Of a DNA stretch of 64,000 nucleotides, positions 10,546 to 21,030 are shown piece by piece. Numbering within the stretch: the stretch's first letter is position 1; each line of letters opens with the position of its first letter. The DNA is from Crocodylus rhombifer (taxonomy: Eukaryota > Chordata > Crocodylia > Crocodylidae), in NCBI GenBank assembly GCA_038503035.1, contig JAVSML010025536.1:493932-557931 (forward strand), in the 5' to 3' direction. The translations under genes and the position numbers were made by a program. A model generated the notes under the pieces. The model had not been told where the DNA came from and ran no database searches. It saw only the letters and a program-made list of their open reading frames with translations.

Positions 10546-12474
10546 ATATTGACTTTACCACGTGGAACTGCAATGCTTTCCTCTGCTTAGGATGTAATAA
10601 TCACCCTGGAGTGTTTATATTCCTGTAATATAAATGTTTCCATTTGAAGGGAAGTTAAAACACATACCGTAACATGTAACCTACCGTGCCATTTATTTGC
10701 ATGATCCAGGAGATTCATGCGACTCTAAAAATACATTGTAGGGACCTTTCCAGTTAGACCTGCTTAAGCTTTTACATTCGCAGTTTGTCCTCAACGGTGT
10801 TTGTTGACATGCATTTTCAAAAACCTGTTTGGCCAATCCACACAGCCCTCTAGGGCCCTATGTTTTGCTGCACCAGTAGGCATGCTGTCATTAGTTTGGC
10901 ACAGAGCAAGCGAGCCGACTGTACGAACAGGGGCTGCAGTTCTGTCACTGGATTAGCCTGATTTGGAAGCATCTAACTTTGGCCGGAGAGCAAAGAATTA
11001 ACAGTAATTGTTGAGTCAAGCCCACGGTCCTCCCTTGCTCTGCTTTAGCACTTAAAACACCCCCACCAAAAATAAACCCAAAAAGCCCGCAATCCACAAA
11101 GCCACCTGATCTGTCAAGCTTGTCCTTAGTATTCCTATGCCAAGTTGACAGATATTTACCCTGCTCCCCCCTCTACATCTGGATCAATGGGGACAGGCTC
11201 TCCACCCCTCAGAAGATTCACTTACATTAAGTGGCGAGGTGGAAGCAGTGAATGAACAATAGACGGCTGTCAGACTCGACAGCAGGGCATGGATGTATGA
11301 GCGCGGAGCTGACAGTGAGGGCCTCAGAGGGTAAACTGCTTTGCTGGAACTAATTAAACAGATGAAATTATTACATGAATATGCAGATGTTGTTTACATT
11401 TTACCATATGGTATTATTTCAGGTAATAACTCGCAGGAGGATCTCTTCCTCTCATCAAGAGGAAATGGGTTGAAAAGGAGGCTCGATGTGTCACCTTTCA
11501 GTTGCTAGGCAGACATTGATATGGCAGGCTTCTCTCCTAGTCACAGGGAGACCCTTTCTCCTTCTAACGGTGCTATGCTGGAGCGATCTGCATTCTCCCA
11601 ACCACACAATGTTGGAAAAGATTACCCTTTATTAAGCTCAAATGTTTATGGCTGCTAATTTTTTTTTCAATTAAGCGTGTGAGGCACTCACTTTTCCGAG
11701 AATGACCCACAGCCTGCACTTTATAATTGAGACGTTTCCAATCCATAGTCCATAGGTAAGAATTGACAGATCTGTCCAAATATGTAGAGGCTAAGAGTCT
11801 GACATTTCCGCAGAGAGCCTGACATGCTGCTGAGTTGGTTAGCATTTACTGCATTGCCAACGTGAAATGTTGATAACAGAGGCACTCCTTTTCAATAAGT
11901 TTCCATTCATCATACTGAAAAGGTTGCTCTCTAGAATTATAGAGGCATAGGATTATCATACACAACAATATAAAGAATCATTAATAACAGGCATTTAGGG
12001 TGGGCAGTCAGACTCTGACACTACACAATTACCGTACATTCCCAGCAACGATACATAGCAAGAATAATCAACAGAGCAAACATTTCTAAAGAGTATTTAC
12101 TTTAGAAGCAGAATACAGTGACAGAGCGTGGCAGCTCCAGTAGTACTGGCACAGTTTGCTCTTGGAGGCTACCCATTACAGCATAAGTCCAAGACAGATA
12201 AATAAAGAAACATAGCTGTGCTATATGCATCCAATCCTGGAGGAAGAAATGACACAACCTCTGAGACAAAATTAATTTAGATGCACTTGTCTGAGATGTA
12301 AGTCCAGAAACGAGGCCAAATGAGAAGCACAGCGGGATACAGTCTGTGCTGCAACTCAAATGACTTCTCAGAGAGGGAAAAGAAGTGTTCCAGTATGCTT
12401 GCTACAGGATTATCCAGACCTCGCCACCTTGGGTGAAGCTTCTGACTGCCTGCCAGAAATGAGCATCTCGTATC
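10546..12474. other. Repeat-poor non-coding interval, candidate regulatory DNA
   Basis: I recognise no repeat and no credible coding frame in nearly 2 kb. Visible motifs include an octamer ATTTGCAT (10695-10702), a palindromic ACCATATGGT near 11403 and TGACAG words. Repeat-poor stretches in amniote gene deserts often hold conserved enhancers. Whether this one does cannot be told without alignment. The minus-strand frame 12277-12756 (159 codons) is partly the antisense of the CR1 copy that begins at about 12475. Confidence 0.35.
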
Positions 12475-13289
12475 TGTCATGACCAGGATTAAGGGCAACA
12501 AAAAGTCCTTTTTCAAGTACACTGGGAGCAAGAAGAAGGCACCAGGCAATGTAGGGCCCCTGCAAGATGCAAATGGTAATCTTGTGGCTACATCAAACAA
12601 GTAAGCTGATATTTTTAACAGTTTCTTTGCCTCTGTTTTCTTGAACAGGGACCAGGACATCCCACCTACCAGAGGTAGGGACAATCTTGGGGATAGCTCT
12701 GTCAGGCCTTCAGTCAGCGCAGATGTAGTTAGGGATCTTCTGGAAGGGCTAGACATTTTTAAATCTGCAGGTCCAAATGCCCTCCACTCAAGGGTGTTGA
12801 GGGAGATGGCAGGGGTCAGCGTGGAGCCCTTGGCCCAGCTGTATGAACATGCATGGTCATCTGGCCAGGTGCTGCGGGATTAGAAACTGGCTAATGTGGT
12901 CCCAATTTTCAAGAAAGGGAGGAAGGAGGACCCAAGTAACTATAGGCCTCAGTGCCCAGGAAGATATTGGAGAGAACCATCAAGGAGCACATCTGGGGGG
13001 CCGGCAGGGGAGATCATGCTCAGGGGCAATCAACATGGGTTCATCAAAGGCAGGTCCTGCCTGACCAACCTGATTGCCTTTTATGACCAAGTAACTAAAT
13101 CCTTGGATGATGGTGTCACCATGGACGTAGTCTTTCTAGACTTTAAGAAGGCCTTCAACACTGTTTCTCATCCCATCCTCATCAATAAATTAAGAGACTG
13201 TGGCATTGATGCCTACACAATTGGATGGGTAAAAAATTGGCTGATGGGGCACACCCAGAGAGTAGTGGTGGATAGGTCATACTCAACCT
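12475..13289 (+). mobile_element. CR1 LINE copy A, 5' part (interrupted host copy)
   Basis: This is a 5'-truncated CR1 retrotransposon beginning near 12475 within ORF2. The translation shows CR1 landmarks in order: IKGNKKSFFKY and a GNVGPLQDANGNLV stretch just before the reverse transcriptase, FNSFFASVF, AGPN (12764-12778 area), ANVVPIFKKG, GFIKGRSCLTNLIAFYDQV and VVFLDFKKAFNTVSH. The copy is interrupted at 13289 by a younger CR1 and resumes at 13788. Stops and a frameshift near 12950-13010 show it is dead. Confidence 0.9.
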
Positions 13290-13342
13290 CAAGAGGGACG
13301 TGGACGACATGGAAAGAGTTCAGAGGAGGGCCACTCGTATGA
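12641..13342 (+). pseudogene. CR1 ORF2 reverse transcriptase remnant (N-terminal half)
   Basis: Decayed coding sequence of the CR1 ORF2 polyprotein, whose reverse transcriptase would copy CR1 RNA into the genome. One frame runs 12641-12883 up to a TAG in place of a sense codon after QVLRD. A second frame (12896-13342) carries VVPIFKKG, a garbled stretch where the frame slips (about 12950-13010), then HGFIKGRSCLTNL and the catalytic motif A region FLDFKKAF with its aspartate. The usual FDTVSH is FNTVSH here. The last codons of the second frame (after 13289) belong to the inserted CR1 copy, so the frame is chimeric. Confidence 0.85.
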
Positions 13343-13787
13343 TCAGGGGTCAGCAGGGCAGGCCTTATGAGGAGAGGCTACGGGACCTGAACCTGTTTAG
13401 CCTCCACAAGAGAAGGTTAAGGGGGGACCTTGTGGCCTGCTACAAACTGGTCAGGGGGGATCAGCAGGTATTGGGGGAGTCCCTGTTCCCCCGTGCGCTG
13501 CCAGGAGTGACCAGCAATAACGGTCACAAGCTGGCGGAGGGTAAGTTTAGATTAGATATTAGGAGGTGCTACTTCACAGTCAGGGCGGCTAGGGGCCTGG
13601 AACCAGCTTCCAGGGGAAGTGGTGCAGGCTCCTAGCCTGGGGATTTTTAAAAGGAAGTTAGATGAGCACCTTGCCGGGGTCATCTGACCCCAGGGCTCTT
13701 TCCTGCCAAGGCAGGGGGTCGGACTAGATGATCTACCTAGGTCCCTTCCGACTCTAGCTACTATGAAACTATGAAACTATGAAACCT
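13290..13787 (+). mobile_element. CR1 LINE copy B, younger 5'-truncated insertion
   Basis: A 5'-truncated CR1 of about 0.5 kb inserted in copy A. It starts inside ORF2 at AAGAGGGACGTGGACGACAT, the same stretch that copy A itself shows at about 14258. It continues through the ORF2 C-terminus and the 3' UTR (GGGTCGGACTAGATGATCTA, then CCTAGGTCCCTTCCGACTCT). It ends in a terminal array of CTATGAAA units at 13761-13784. A candidate 5-base target-site duplication AACCT flanks it (13285-13289 and 13783-13787). Removing one copy of the duplication plus the insert puts copy A back in frame. Confidence 0.85.
13300..13635 (+). pseudogene. CR1 ORF2 C-terminal remnant in copy B
   Basis: The open stretch encodes the CR1 ORF2 C-terminal tail: VQRRATRMI, YEERLRDLNLFSLHKRRLRG, DLVACYKLV and FRLDIRRCYFTVRAA. 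The reverse-transcriptase core and endonuclease are absent because of 5' truncation. The reading frame slips after RAARG, where the CR1 tail normally continues with a WNRLP-type motif, so the copy is a non-functional fragment. Confidence 0.8.
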
Positions 13788-14740
13788 GGTGAGATGTGAA
13801 CAGTGGGGTACCCCAGGGCTTGGTCCTCAGACCCTCACTGTTTAACATCTTCATCAGCGACTTGGACGAGGGGGTGGAAAGCACTAAGATGTGGGGCAAG
13901 GTGGACACGCTTGGGAGAGAGAGGCTGCGAATAGATTTGGGCAGACGAGAATAGGATGGGGTTCAACATAGGCAAATGCAGGGTTCTGCACCTTGAGAGA
14001 AGGAATCCGCAGCATACATGCAGGCTGGGGAGTTCCCTCTTGAAAGCACAGAGGCAGAAAGGGATCTGGGAGTCATTACTGACTCCAAGATGAACATGAG
14101 CCGCCAATGCCAGGCCGCAGCCAGCCAGGCCAGCCGTACCTTATCATGCATCCAAAGGTGCATCTCAAGCCAGTCCAGAGAGGTGATGCTCCCCCTCTAT
14201 GCGACTTTGGTCAGGCCACAGCTGCAGTACTGCATCCAATACTGGGCGACGCACTTCAAGAGGGATGTGGCCAGCCTGGAGAGGGGTCAGAGAAGGGCCA
14301 CCCACTTGTTGAGTGGGCAGCAGGACAGGCCCTACAAGGAGAGACTGAGGGACCTGAACCTGTTCAGCCTCAGCAAGAGGAGGCTGAGGGGGGACCTGGT
14401 GGCTGCCTACAAACTCATCAGGGAAGATCAACAGCAAATAGGTAGAGCCCTTTTCTCCCCAGCGCCACCTGGGGTGACGAGGAGCAATGGTAATAAGCTG
14501 ATGGAGAATAGGTTTAGGTTAGAGATCAGAAGGCAATATTTTACAGTTAGGGTGGCTAAAATCTGGAACCGACTTCCCAGGGAAGTGGTCCTCACCCCTA
14601 CCTTGGGCAAATTCAAGAGGAGGTTGGATGGTCACCTGTCTGGGGTCTTGTGAACCCAGCATTCATTCCTGCCTGTGGCAGGGGTCAGGCTAGGTGATCT
14701 GTTCAGGTCCCTCCTGACCCTAGCTACTATAAAACTATGA
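13788..14740 (+). mobile_element. CR1 LINE copy A, 3' part
   Basis: Continuation of copy A after the copy B insertion. It resumes in the reverse transcriptase with GVPQG (codons 13805-13819) and [10 protein letters not shown], runs through the ORF2 C-terminus to the stop at 14651-14653, then the 3' UTR GGTCAGGCTAGGTGATCTGT and the tail CTACTATAAAACTATGA at 14725-14740. The catalytic FADD segment expected right after DEGVES is missing, and the sequence passes straight to TKMWGKVDT (about 13873-13905). Confidence 0.9.
14018..14653 (+). pseudogene. CR1 ORF2 C-terminal region, still open for 211 codons
   Basis: The longest open frame in the window. It encodes the end of CR1 ORF2. Visible landmarks are ERDLGVITDSKMNMS, the LPLYATLVRPQLQYCIQ segment, LERGQRRATHLL, YKERLRDLNLFSLSKRRLRG, FRLEIRRQYFTVRVAKIWNRLP and the family-typical end before the stop. 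The ATG at 14018 is just the first methionine in the surviving frame, not a true start. Upstream sequence (13900-14017) is frame-shifted CR1. It is retrotransposon debris, not a host gene. Confidence 0.9.
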
Positions 14741-14741
14741 C

Positions 14742-15044
14742 CAGTTTCAGGTTTTTTCAAGTGATTTCTGGCCACACCCTCCCACTGGCCACTTTTCTAT
14801 GACAATATGCATCACTTCTACCAGGTCTGCCTGTGTGGTACATGGACTATGCTGGCCTGTTCCCAAAGGCTCAAGTACACAGTACATTCCTATAAATTTA
14901 GCAAAGCTTTGCTACCAACACACTGGTTGATTTGTCACATACAACTGATGTACTTGGTTTCTTAATGCCCGCTTCTACCCATCTTACCTTGATGGATCAT
15001 CTTAGATCACCGACAACCTATGTCTCTTGAATGCTGGAGGGTAG
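14742..15044. other. Spacer between CR1 copies
   Basis: About 300 bases with no recognisable repeat or gene. It separates two same-strand CR1 insertions. Confidence 0.55.
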
Positions 15045-15869
15045 GGCTAGGATTTAGAGAGACCTAGATAAATTGGAGGACTGGACCAAAAAAAAAATCT
15101 CATGAGGTTCAATAAGAACAAGTTCAAAGTCCTGCACTTATGACAGAACAATCCCACGCACCGGTGCAGGCTGGGGACCAACTGGCTAAGCAGCAGCTCT
15201 GCAGAAAGGGACCTGGGGGTTACAGTGGAGAGTAAGCTGAATATGAGCCAATACGGTGCCTTTGTTGCAAAGAAGGCTAATGGCATCCTGGGCTGCATTG
15301 GTAGGAACATTGCCAGCAGATCAAGGAAAGTGATTATTCTTTTTTATTCAACCCTGGTGAGGCCACATCTGCTTGAGTACTGTGTCCAGTTGTGTACCGC
15401 TACTACAGAAAGAATGTGGAAAAATTGAAGAGAGCTTTGCAGAGGGCAATGAAAATGGCCAGGGAGTTGGGGTACATGAATGATGAGAGGCTGAGGGAGC
15501 TGGGTTTATTTTTTCTGGAGAAGAGATTGCTGAGGGGGGGATTTAATAACTGAGGGGGGGGTCGTTCAAAAGAGGATGGATCTTGACTATTCTCAGTGAA
15601 GGGAGATAACAGAACAAGCAGCAGTGATTTCAAGTTGCAGCAAGGGAAGTTTAGATTAGAGGTTAGGAAAAAAATAATTGGATGGTAGTTACACACAGGA
15701 ACAGGTCACCTGGAGAGGTGGTGCAATCTCCATCCTTGGAGGTTTTTAAGACCTGGCTAGACAAAGTCTTGGCTGGGATGATTTAGCTGGGGCTGGTCCT
15801 GCTTTAAGCAGAGGATTGGACTGGATAGCCTGAAATCTCTTCCAACCCTAATTTTCTATGATTCTCTGA
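15045..15869 (+). mobile_element. CR1 LINE copy C, 5'-truncated, older subfamily
   Basis: Begins within ORF2 (DLDKLEDW-like, then MRFNKNKFKVLHL-like coding in broken frames) and passes through KLNMSQYGAFVAKKANGILGCI and STLVRPHL.EYCVQ. It reaches the 3' UTR CAGAGGATTGGACTGGATAG and ends TTTTCTATGATTCTCTGA near 15869. The terminal repeat type (CTATGATTCT) differs from copies A and B (CTATGAAA/CTATAAAA), so it belongs to a different CR1 subfamily. A GA/GGGGGGG-rich stretch near 15530-15560 and several frame breaks show decay. Confidence 0.9.
15225..15428 (+). pseudogene. CR1 ORF2 remnant in copy C
   Basis: A short surviving frame of CR1 ORF2 containing KLNMSQYGAFVAKKANGIL and a VRPHLLEYCVQ segment with an extra residue in HLLE. 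It is a decayed retrotransposon coding fragment without the catalytic core. Confidence 0.8.
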
Positions 15870-16539
15870 AATGCAAAGCCATGATTACAAGGTGATAGTG
15901 CTGTAAAATATGATCTATAATGTCTATGCAACAGGCCAAGACCTCTCTCTCTTCTGCCATACCTGCTGCCAATTTTCAGCTGAACAGCAAGTGAGACAAC
16001 CTTGAATTAAGTTGGCAAATTGGTTGGGGGCCATGTACTTCACTTCCCATTCTGTATACTGTATATTGAACCTACTAGAAAGGTCCTGGGTGGGAAACAA
16101 GGCGACAGCAAAGAAATAAGTTCACGAACCTGAACTAAGATCAGAAAGTGAGAACTGGTTGAGGGACCAGAGCTAGGAGAAAGAACAGGACTGAAGGAGT
16201 TGCTACTATGCTGCAACATTACAACCAGAGATGCTATAATACCTGTAAAACCCATCCTTTCTTCTCTAGTTCTGTGCCAAACCTGGTCATTTCTTACTCT
16301 GTCTCCTTTGACCGCTCACCTCACCAATCTTCCTTATCCACCGTGACTTGAGTGCTCATCATACACATCGTAGCTTTTCCCATGCTCTTTGTCTGGCTGC
16401 TTGCCTTTAGACTGAGTCTTCTACAGTGATTGTGCCTTCTTTTCTATTTTGAAAGTGTCTAGAACGGAAATGGTCTGTTAGCTTCTGTTTCTGGGACTAA
16501 TAATGCCTCAGCATTTTACGTTTTGTGGTACAAATTTAT

Positions 16540-16610
16540 CTGCAGTGCAAGCCCACTGAGGTCAATGGGTTTGCACCAAAGATGAATTTGGTCCAGCTGT
16601 CTCCTGGAGA
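16540..16610. repeat. Old palindromic amniote repeat fragment
   Basis: CCCACTGAGGTCAATGGGTT, then TGCACCAAAGATGAATTTGG, follows a recurrent reptile/bird theme (CACTGAxGTCAATGG, then a GTTACACC-like word, then GATGAATTTGGCCC). A related copy occurs at 38,072-38,155. The family name is not known to me. Confidence 0.45.
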
Positions 16611-17469
16611 TAGTCCCAAATGTGAGTAGAGACATCATTTGCAACTTTACATTCCAAATAAAGAGACATAGAGGAATCAATGTATTCATGATGTGAGGAC
16701 ACAAAAACTGCCTAACACTATGCAACTCTGAATGATATGATGATCTGCATTAAAGAGGAGAAACTTGTGCCAGATCTGGACATTTGCCACACTGAATCCC
16801 ATTGCAGTAGCTCCAGCTTAGCAGCTAGGGCATGCCAGGTTCTTAGGTTTTTCTCTACTCCAACATTTATACAGATCAGCACTTTGGGAATAAAACATGC
16901 TGCCAAATGCCCATGTATTCCACATTTTGTGCACTTGCTATACACTTCTGCTCAGAAGTTTTAATTATAAAAAAAACACCAAGATGGAAAAGTTTATGCT
17001 TTCCCAAAATACCATGTCCAGAATTTTAACTTGCTGCAGAATTATTCATTTTGTTTCCATCCAGTGATAACTGCCTAAATTGCTACAAAACAGAAGGGAG
17101 CAATTTCTTCTACAGTATTATTTTAAGTGTTTCTGCAGAGATGATATGGAATCAAAAGCCAGCAGGCAAGCACAGGGAGGGGAAGTAATATATTTAAAAT
17201 ATTTTTTCTTTAGAAATGTATTTCAGGGCTAGCATTTCAAGAACCAGTCTCCGTTTCAGTTCTTACAGGCTGTGACCCTGCATAATTTGTGAGACCAGCC
17301 TGACAACCGGATCCTGCAAAAACCTCCATGTGGAAACTCCCCTGCATCTACATCTAGCTGGACTAGAGATGCTAGGGCTCTCCAGAAGCAGTGGAACCCA
17401 TGGAAATTGAACTTATTGCAGGATTGGGGCCCAAACCAAGTAGGGCTTGATCCTTCAAGGGGCAAAAGC

Positions 17470-17548
17470 CCAGATCTTCAGAGGTATTTAAGCTTCTAAC
17501 TCATTTAGCCACCTAAATGCATTTGAGAGTCAAGGCCCAAACTCTTTT
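17470..17548. repeat. Old palindromic repeat fragment (CCTAA type)
   Basis: AGATCTTCAGAGGTATTTAA, then GCTTCTAACTCATTTAGCCA, then CCTAAATGCATTTGAGAGTC, resembles a known amniote palindromic repeat that reads roughly 'GGATCTxxxAGGTATTTAGGxxxCTAACTC ... GCCTAAATACCTTTGAGGATC'. The call is from pattern memory only. Confidence 0.45.
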
Positions 17549-18147
17549 CTAAGGGGGGGCTACAAGCATCTTCAGTTTCCCCAAAATTCATCACCAATCA
17601 AGCTCCTGAATATGCCAACCTATCTGCTCTCTGAGTGCAGTCCGATACTAGGATGTATACGTGCATTTCATTTTACATCTATCAATTTTGCATCAAATTG
17701 TTTTATAAATTATCTATAGCAGAATCAAAAGATTGTGCATCAGAGGCTCAGATGTAAAGAGCCCTGTGCATAGAAAGACATAGTCAGCTTCCTTTTCCCA
17801 AGTGCTAGTCTTTCTTCTCTTCAGTGAGAAAGACTCTCCTCTCATCAGCTGTTGAAAGGCTCTCAGCTGTCAGCCTCTCTCCAGGACATCTGATACTTGT
17901 AGACTGGGTTTTCCCTCTTATATAGCTGAAAGAGTTTAACATGGTCCAGCTGGGGATAATCTTTCATCGCAATTTTGGGGAGATTTGGGGATTTTTTCCT
18001 TGAATTTGTTAGAGGCTTTTCCCCCCACTATGAATCAGAAGCATAATTCAGTACTTACTCTATAATATACACACAGTTCCCTATGCTGATATACAGCATG
18101 TAACAGTGGCCTACCTTTTCAGAATGAAGTTATTTTCAAAGGCTGAG

Positions 18148-18258
18148 CCAGCAAAGCCCTTAAACACATGCTTAATTTTAAGCATATAAGTAATCCCACT
18201 GATTTGAGAAGAATGAGCCAGATGCTTGATGTTAAACATATACTTAAGGCTTTGCTGG
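18148..18258. repeat. Foldback repeat, about 111 bp
   Basis: The left end CCAGCAAAGCCCTTAAACAC (18148-18167) pairs with the right end TACTTAAGGCTTTGCTGG (18241-18258). CCAGCAAAGCC and TTAA match perfectly apart from one extra C. The interior holds CATGCTTAATTTTAAGCAT, itself near palindromic. The TTAAGCACATGCTTAA theme recurs at 27,150-27,175 and 40,450-40,510, which marks an old repeat family. Confidence 0.7.
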
Positions 18259-20956
18259 ATTTGGACCTAGCACATGGCAAGACAACTCTCCAAATGTTTC
18301 GGATGGAGTTGTATTCACTTTGGATGCAGTTGCAGGCCGGCCTTATGAAGAAGTTCTATAGAACTTTAGCAGGCTCTATAGAAGGACGGCACTATATAAA
18401 AAGTGATATCCTTTCTATATACCTTCCAAAATAAAATCATCCAAAAAAAGCCACTGCTGAGAGCATCTCAAAGAATGGGGCAGAACTGCAAAGATCATTA
18501 GAGGCATTTCTCCTGAGATTTTTGTCTTTACTTTTACTTAAAAGATATGTGATTTCCCCCCCCCCCAATAAATAAATAGATAAATAAAGCAAGTTTTAAG
18601 TCATTTTTCTTGGGTGTATTTTGCAGGGTGGCAAATACAAAACAAAATGTAAATAAAGAAATATAACATAAAATGTAAATCTACGAACTCAAGCACCAGT
18701 TCAATCTGCAATTACGTTTTGGCATTCCAGGCATAACACTTCTGAACAAAATGTAAATTGAGGAGCAAATTATGCCATTACAATAATTTATATCTGTAAC
18801 AGTTGTGAATGGCGGCATCAGGGCTTCCTAATCCTTTGATAAACTCTCGTTACCTTTCGGTTCCCAAATGTAGCGATGCAGGTATACAGCATATTGGAGG
18901 CAGATGCTGGAGCAGACGAAAATGTTTGCCAAGTGCCTTTTTTTTTTAAAAATCTATGTATCCTTAAACATGACTATTAAATGCACTAAGTAGTGCTGAT
19001 TTCTGGTAGAGTACATGCAAGGCTGATCCCCCAGCCTTTACTCACGCATGTAATCTTTACTCATACAAGTAAAGGATACAGCTGTAGGCTAGCATGAGCT
19101 GAAAAATTCTATCACCTTTGATCTCCTTCACAAAAAAGCTTTGTTTCCTTCTATCTGAACCTTGATGTGTCATAGGGGAATATACTAAAATGGAAGAGAT
19201 ATTGATTACAGTATAATTAAATGTAAGCTAGCATTTCTATTGCAGTAGCTAGCATTAATAGTACAAACACTGCACTTCTGTTTTGTCATTCGCAATCCTT
19301 AATGCCAAACGTCATTTAAATATACTACGTTACCTGCTGCCTGATTCGGAGGACAAGCTTTATATACTCAGGTAGAGCTAGCAAACTATGGGTTTTACAC
19401 TGCTTCCCCCATCACTCTGAACACCTTAAAATCTTTAGCGACAGCAAGGGTCTAATGGACTTGAGTCTTTACACATCGCATGCCTAGAGGATCAAAACTC
19501 TCCTTGAACTTTTGGTTTTCATTCATTGCCTTTTTGTTTTTATGGGGATTTTTAAGATTTGGGGGATAAGGGGCTGACTGATCCCTGGGGGTGTTAGAAG
19601 AAGATGCCAATATCATGAATCTCTGACAAGCAGAGCATGTGCATGCACGTGTGACACAGTGTCTGTGTGAGAACGTGTGTGCATGCGAATAATATTGACA
19701 TAAAAATAGGCTGGAATGGCTTGGGAGCTTGAAAGCAATATCTTTCCGCACTAAACTGCTTTATTACTGCTGTTCCCCTCCCTCTTGGGCATGCATTCAG
19801 TTGAGATTAGGCCAAATTGGCAGTCATTTTCAAAGTGCTTGGCAGGCCCGTGATCCCTGGGAGTTTTCAGCTGACATCCTTCTCTCAACTAGTCTATGTA
19901 AGGGTCAGTGGGAGACCTGACTCCCAGACCCTAGCTTGCTCAGGCTGTGGCATTAGTCAGGACCAATATAAATTAAAACCTTAAAGCTATACTGTGAAGG
20001 CATTCCTTACCCCCTGAGGTATTTTTTTTTTCTTCCCTGTGACAGTCTGCCTTTTGACTTGTTTCCTATTTTGCTATTCTTTGAGAACACAACAACTACA
20101 TTGATGGAGGTGAGTGGTGCCAGAGCCGGCTGAGAGGGGGTTAAATTGGCCACCACATTTCTAATACTTCTGGTAGGTTTGTTGATGCTCAACAAGCAGC
20201 AGTGAAATAATAATAATAATACTTGGGGCCGCTTATCACTTACAAACAATAGTCCAATGACAATGTTCGCACTGACGGAAAAAATGGGAGTGGGAATTAA
20301 TAGTGACAGTCCTGCAGGAAACAAGGGAGAAATTGGATACTAAGTTATAAAATACAGACTAACCCAATAGGCACATGCTGCTGTTATTATATTAATATTG
20401 TTAAAAATATCAAAGCAGTTTAAAAATGGAATTGTACTGTAGGTAGATGGACAGCATTATTTCCACATTCTTTTAAATAGAAATTTTCGCTCCTCGTTTG
20501 GCTTGGAGGCATGGATATAATTTGTTGCTTAACCCTAGGAGCTGAGCTCTGTGAAATAAGACTCAGGATTAAAGTCTCCCCTCTGAAGGACAGAATAAGG
20601 CTATGCTCAGAGCTGTCTGTTATTAACCAAACCCTCTGAGTCACCGAGCAGAAGCGATTCCAGTGATGTTGTCCAAAAGTTGGGCAGAGAATATTTCTCA
20701 GAGCAGGCAGGATTGTTCTTCCCAAAGGCAAGAATGTAAGAAAAGCAAGAGTGAATGTGCACAACAGATTTAAATAGCAATCCCAGCAGGTGTTGTTCAT
20801 GGAAGGGCTTGATATTGTAGCTGCTTTGAAATCACTGGACTGCTCCAGATGTTCTAAAACATGAAGGAAAATACAAAGCTGTTGGCATTAACCATCCCAA
20901 GCTCCATCACCTCCCTTGTACAGGGACACGGGGTCTATGTTTGTACAAAACAATCG
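18259..20956. other. Non-coding sequence, simple tracts only
   Basis: No gene is supported. A C11 run (18556-18566) is followed by AATA/GATA units to about 18590. An alternating purine-pyrimidine stretch (CATGTGCATGCACGTGTG region, 19636-19687) could adopt Z-DNA. Small frames here show no domain similarity. Confidence 0.5.
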
Positions 20957-21030
20957 AGCGGGGATGGCCAACCTGCAGCTCTTCAGAAGTTAATATGCAT
21001 CTCCTTGAATCTTTGCACAAGCGCATGGTG
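20957..21030 (+). mobile_element. hAT-like element terminus, fragment
   Basis: GGGGATGGCCAACCTGCAGC, then TCTTCAGAAGTTAATATGCA, then TCTCCTTG, resembles the end of a widespread reptile repeat that starts GGGGTGGCCAACCTGTGGCTC. I remember it as a non-autonomous hAT-type element. The opposite terminus is not found downstream, so the copy is truncated or the rest (to about 21440, moderately GC-rich) is another part of it. Confidence 0.45.

Larger units (their letters stand above)
15870..18147. other. Non-coding sequence with two old repeat fragments
   Basis: No gene is supported. Apart from the repeat fragments listed at 16540-16610 and 17470-17548 nothing is recognised. Frames at 16516-16964 on both strands overlap one another and have no domain similarity. 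Confidence 0.5.

Noticed and set aside
12277..12756. 159-codon minus-strand frame
   Set aside because: Its first half is the antisense of the plus-strand CR1 copy A and the rest has no domain similarity.
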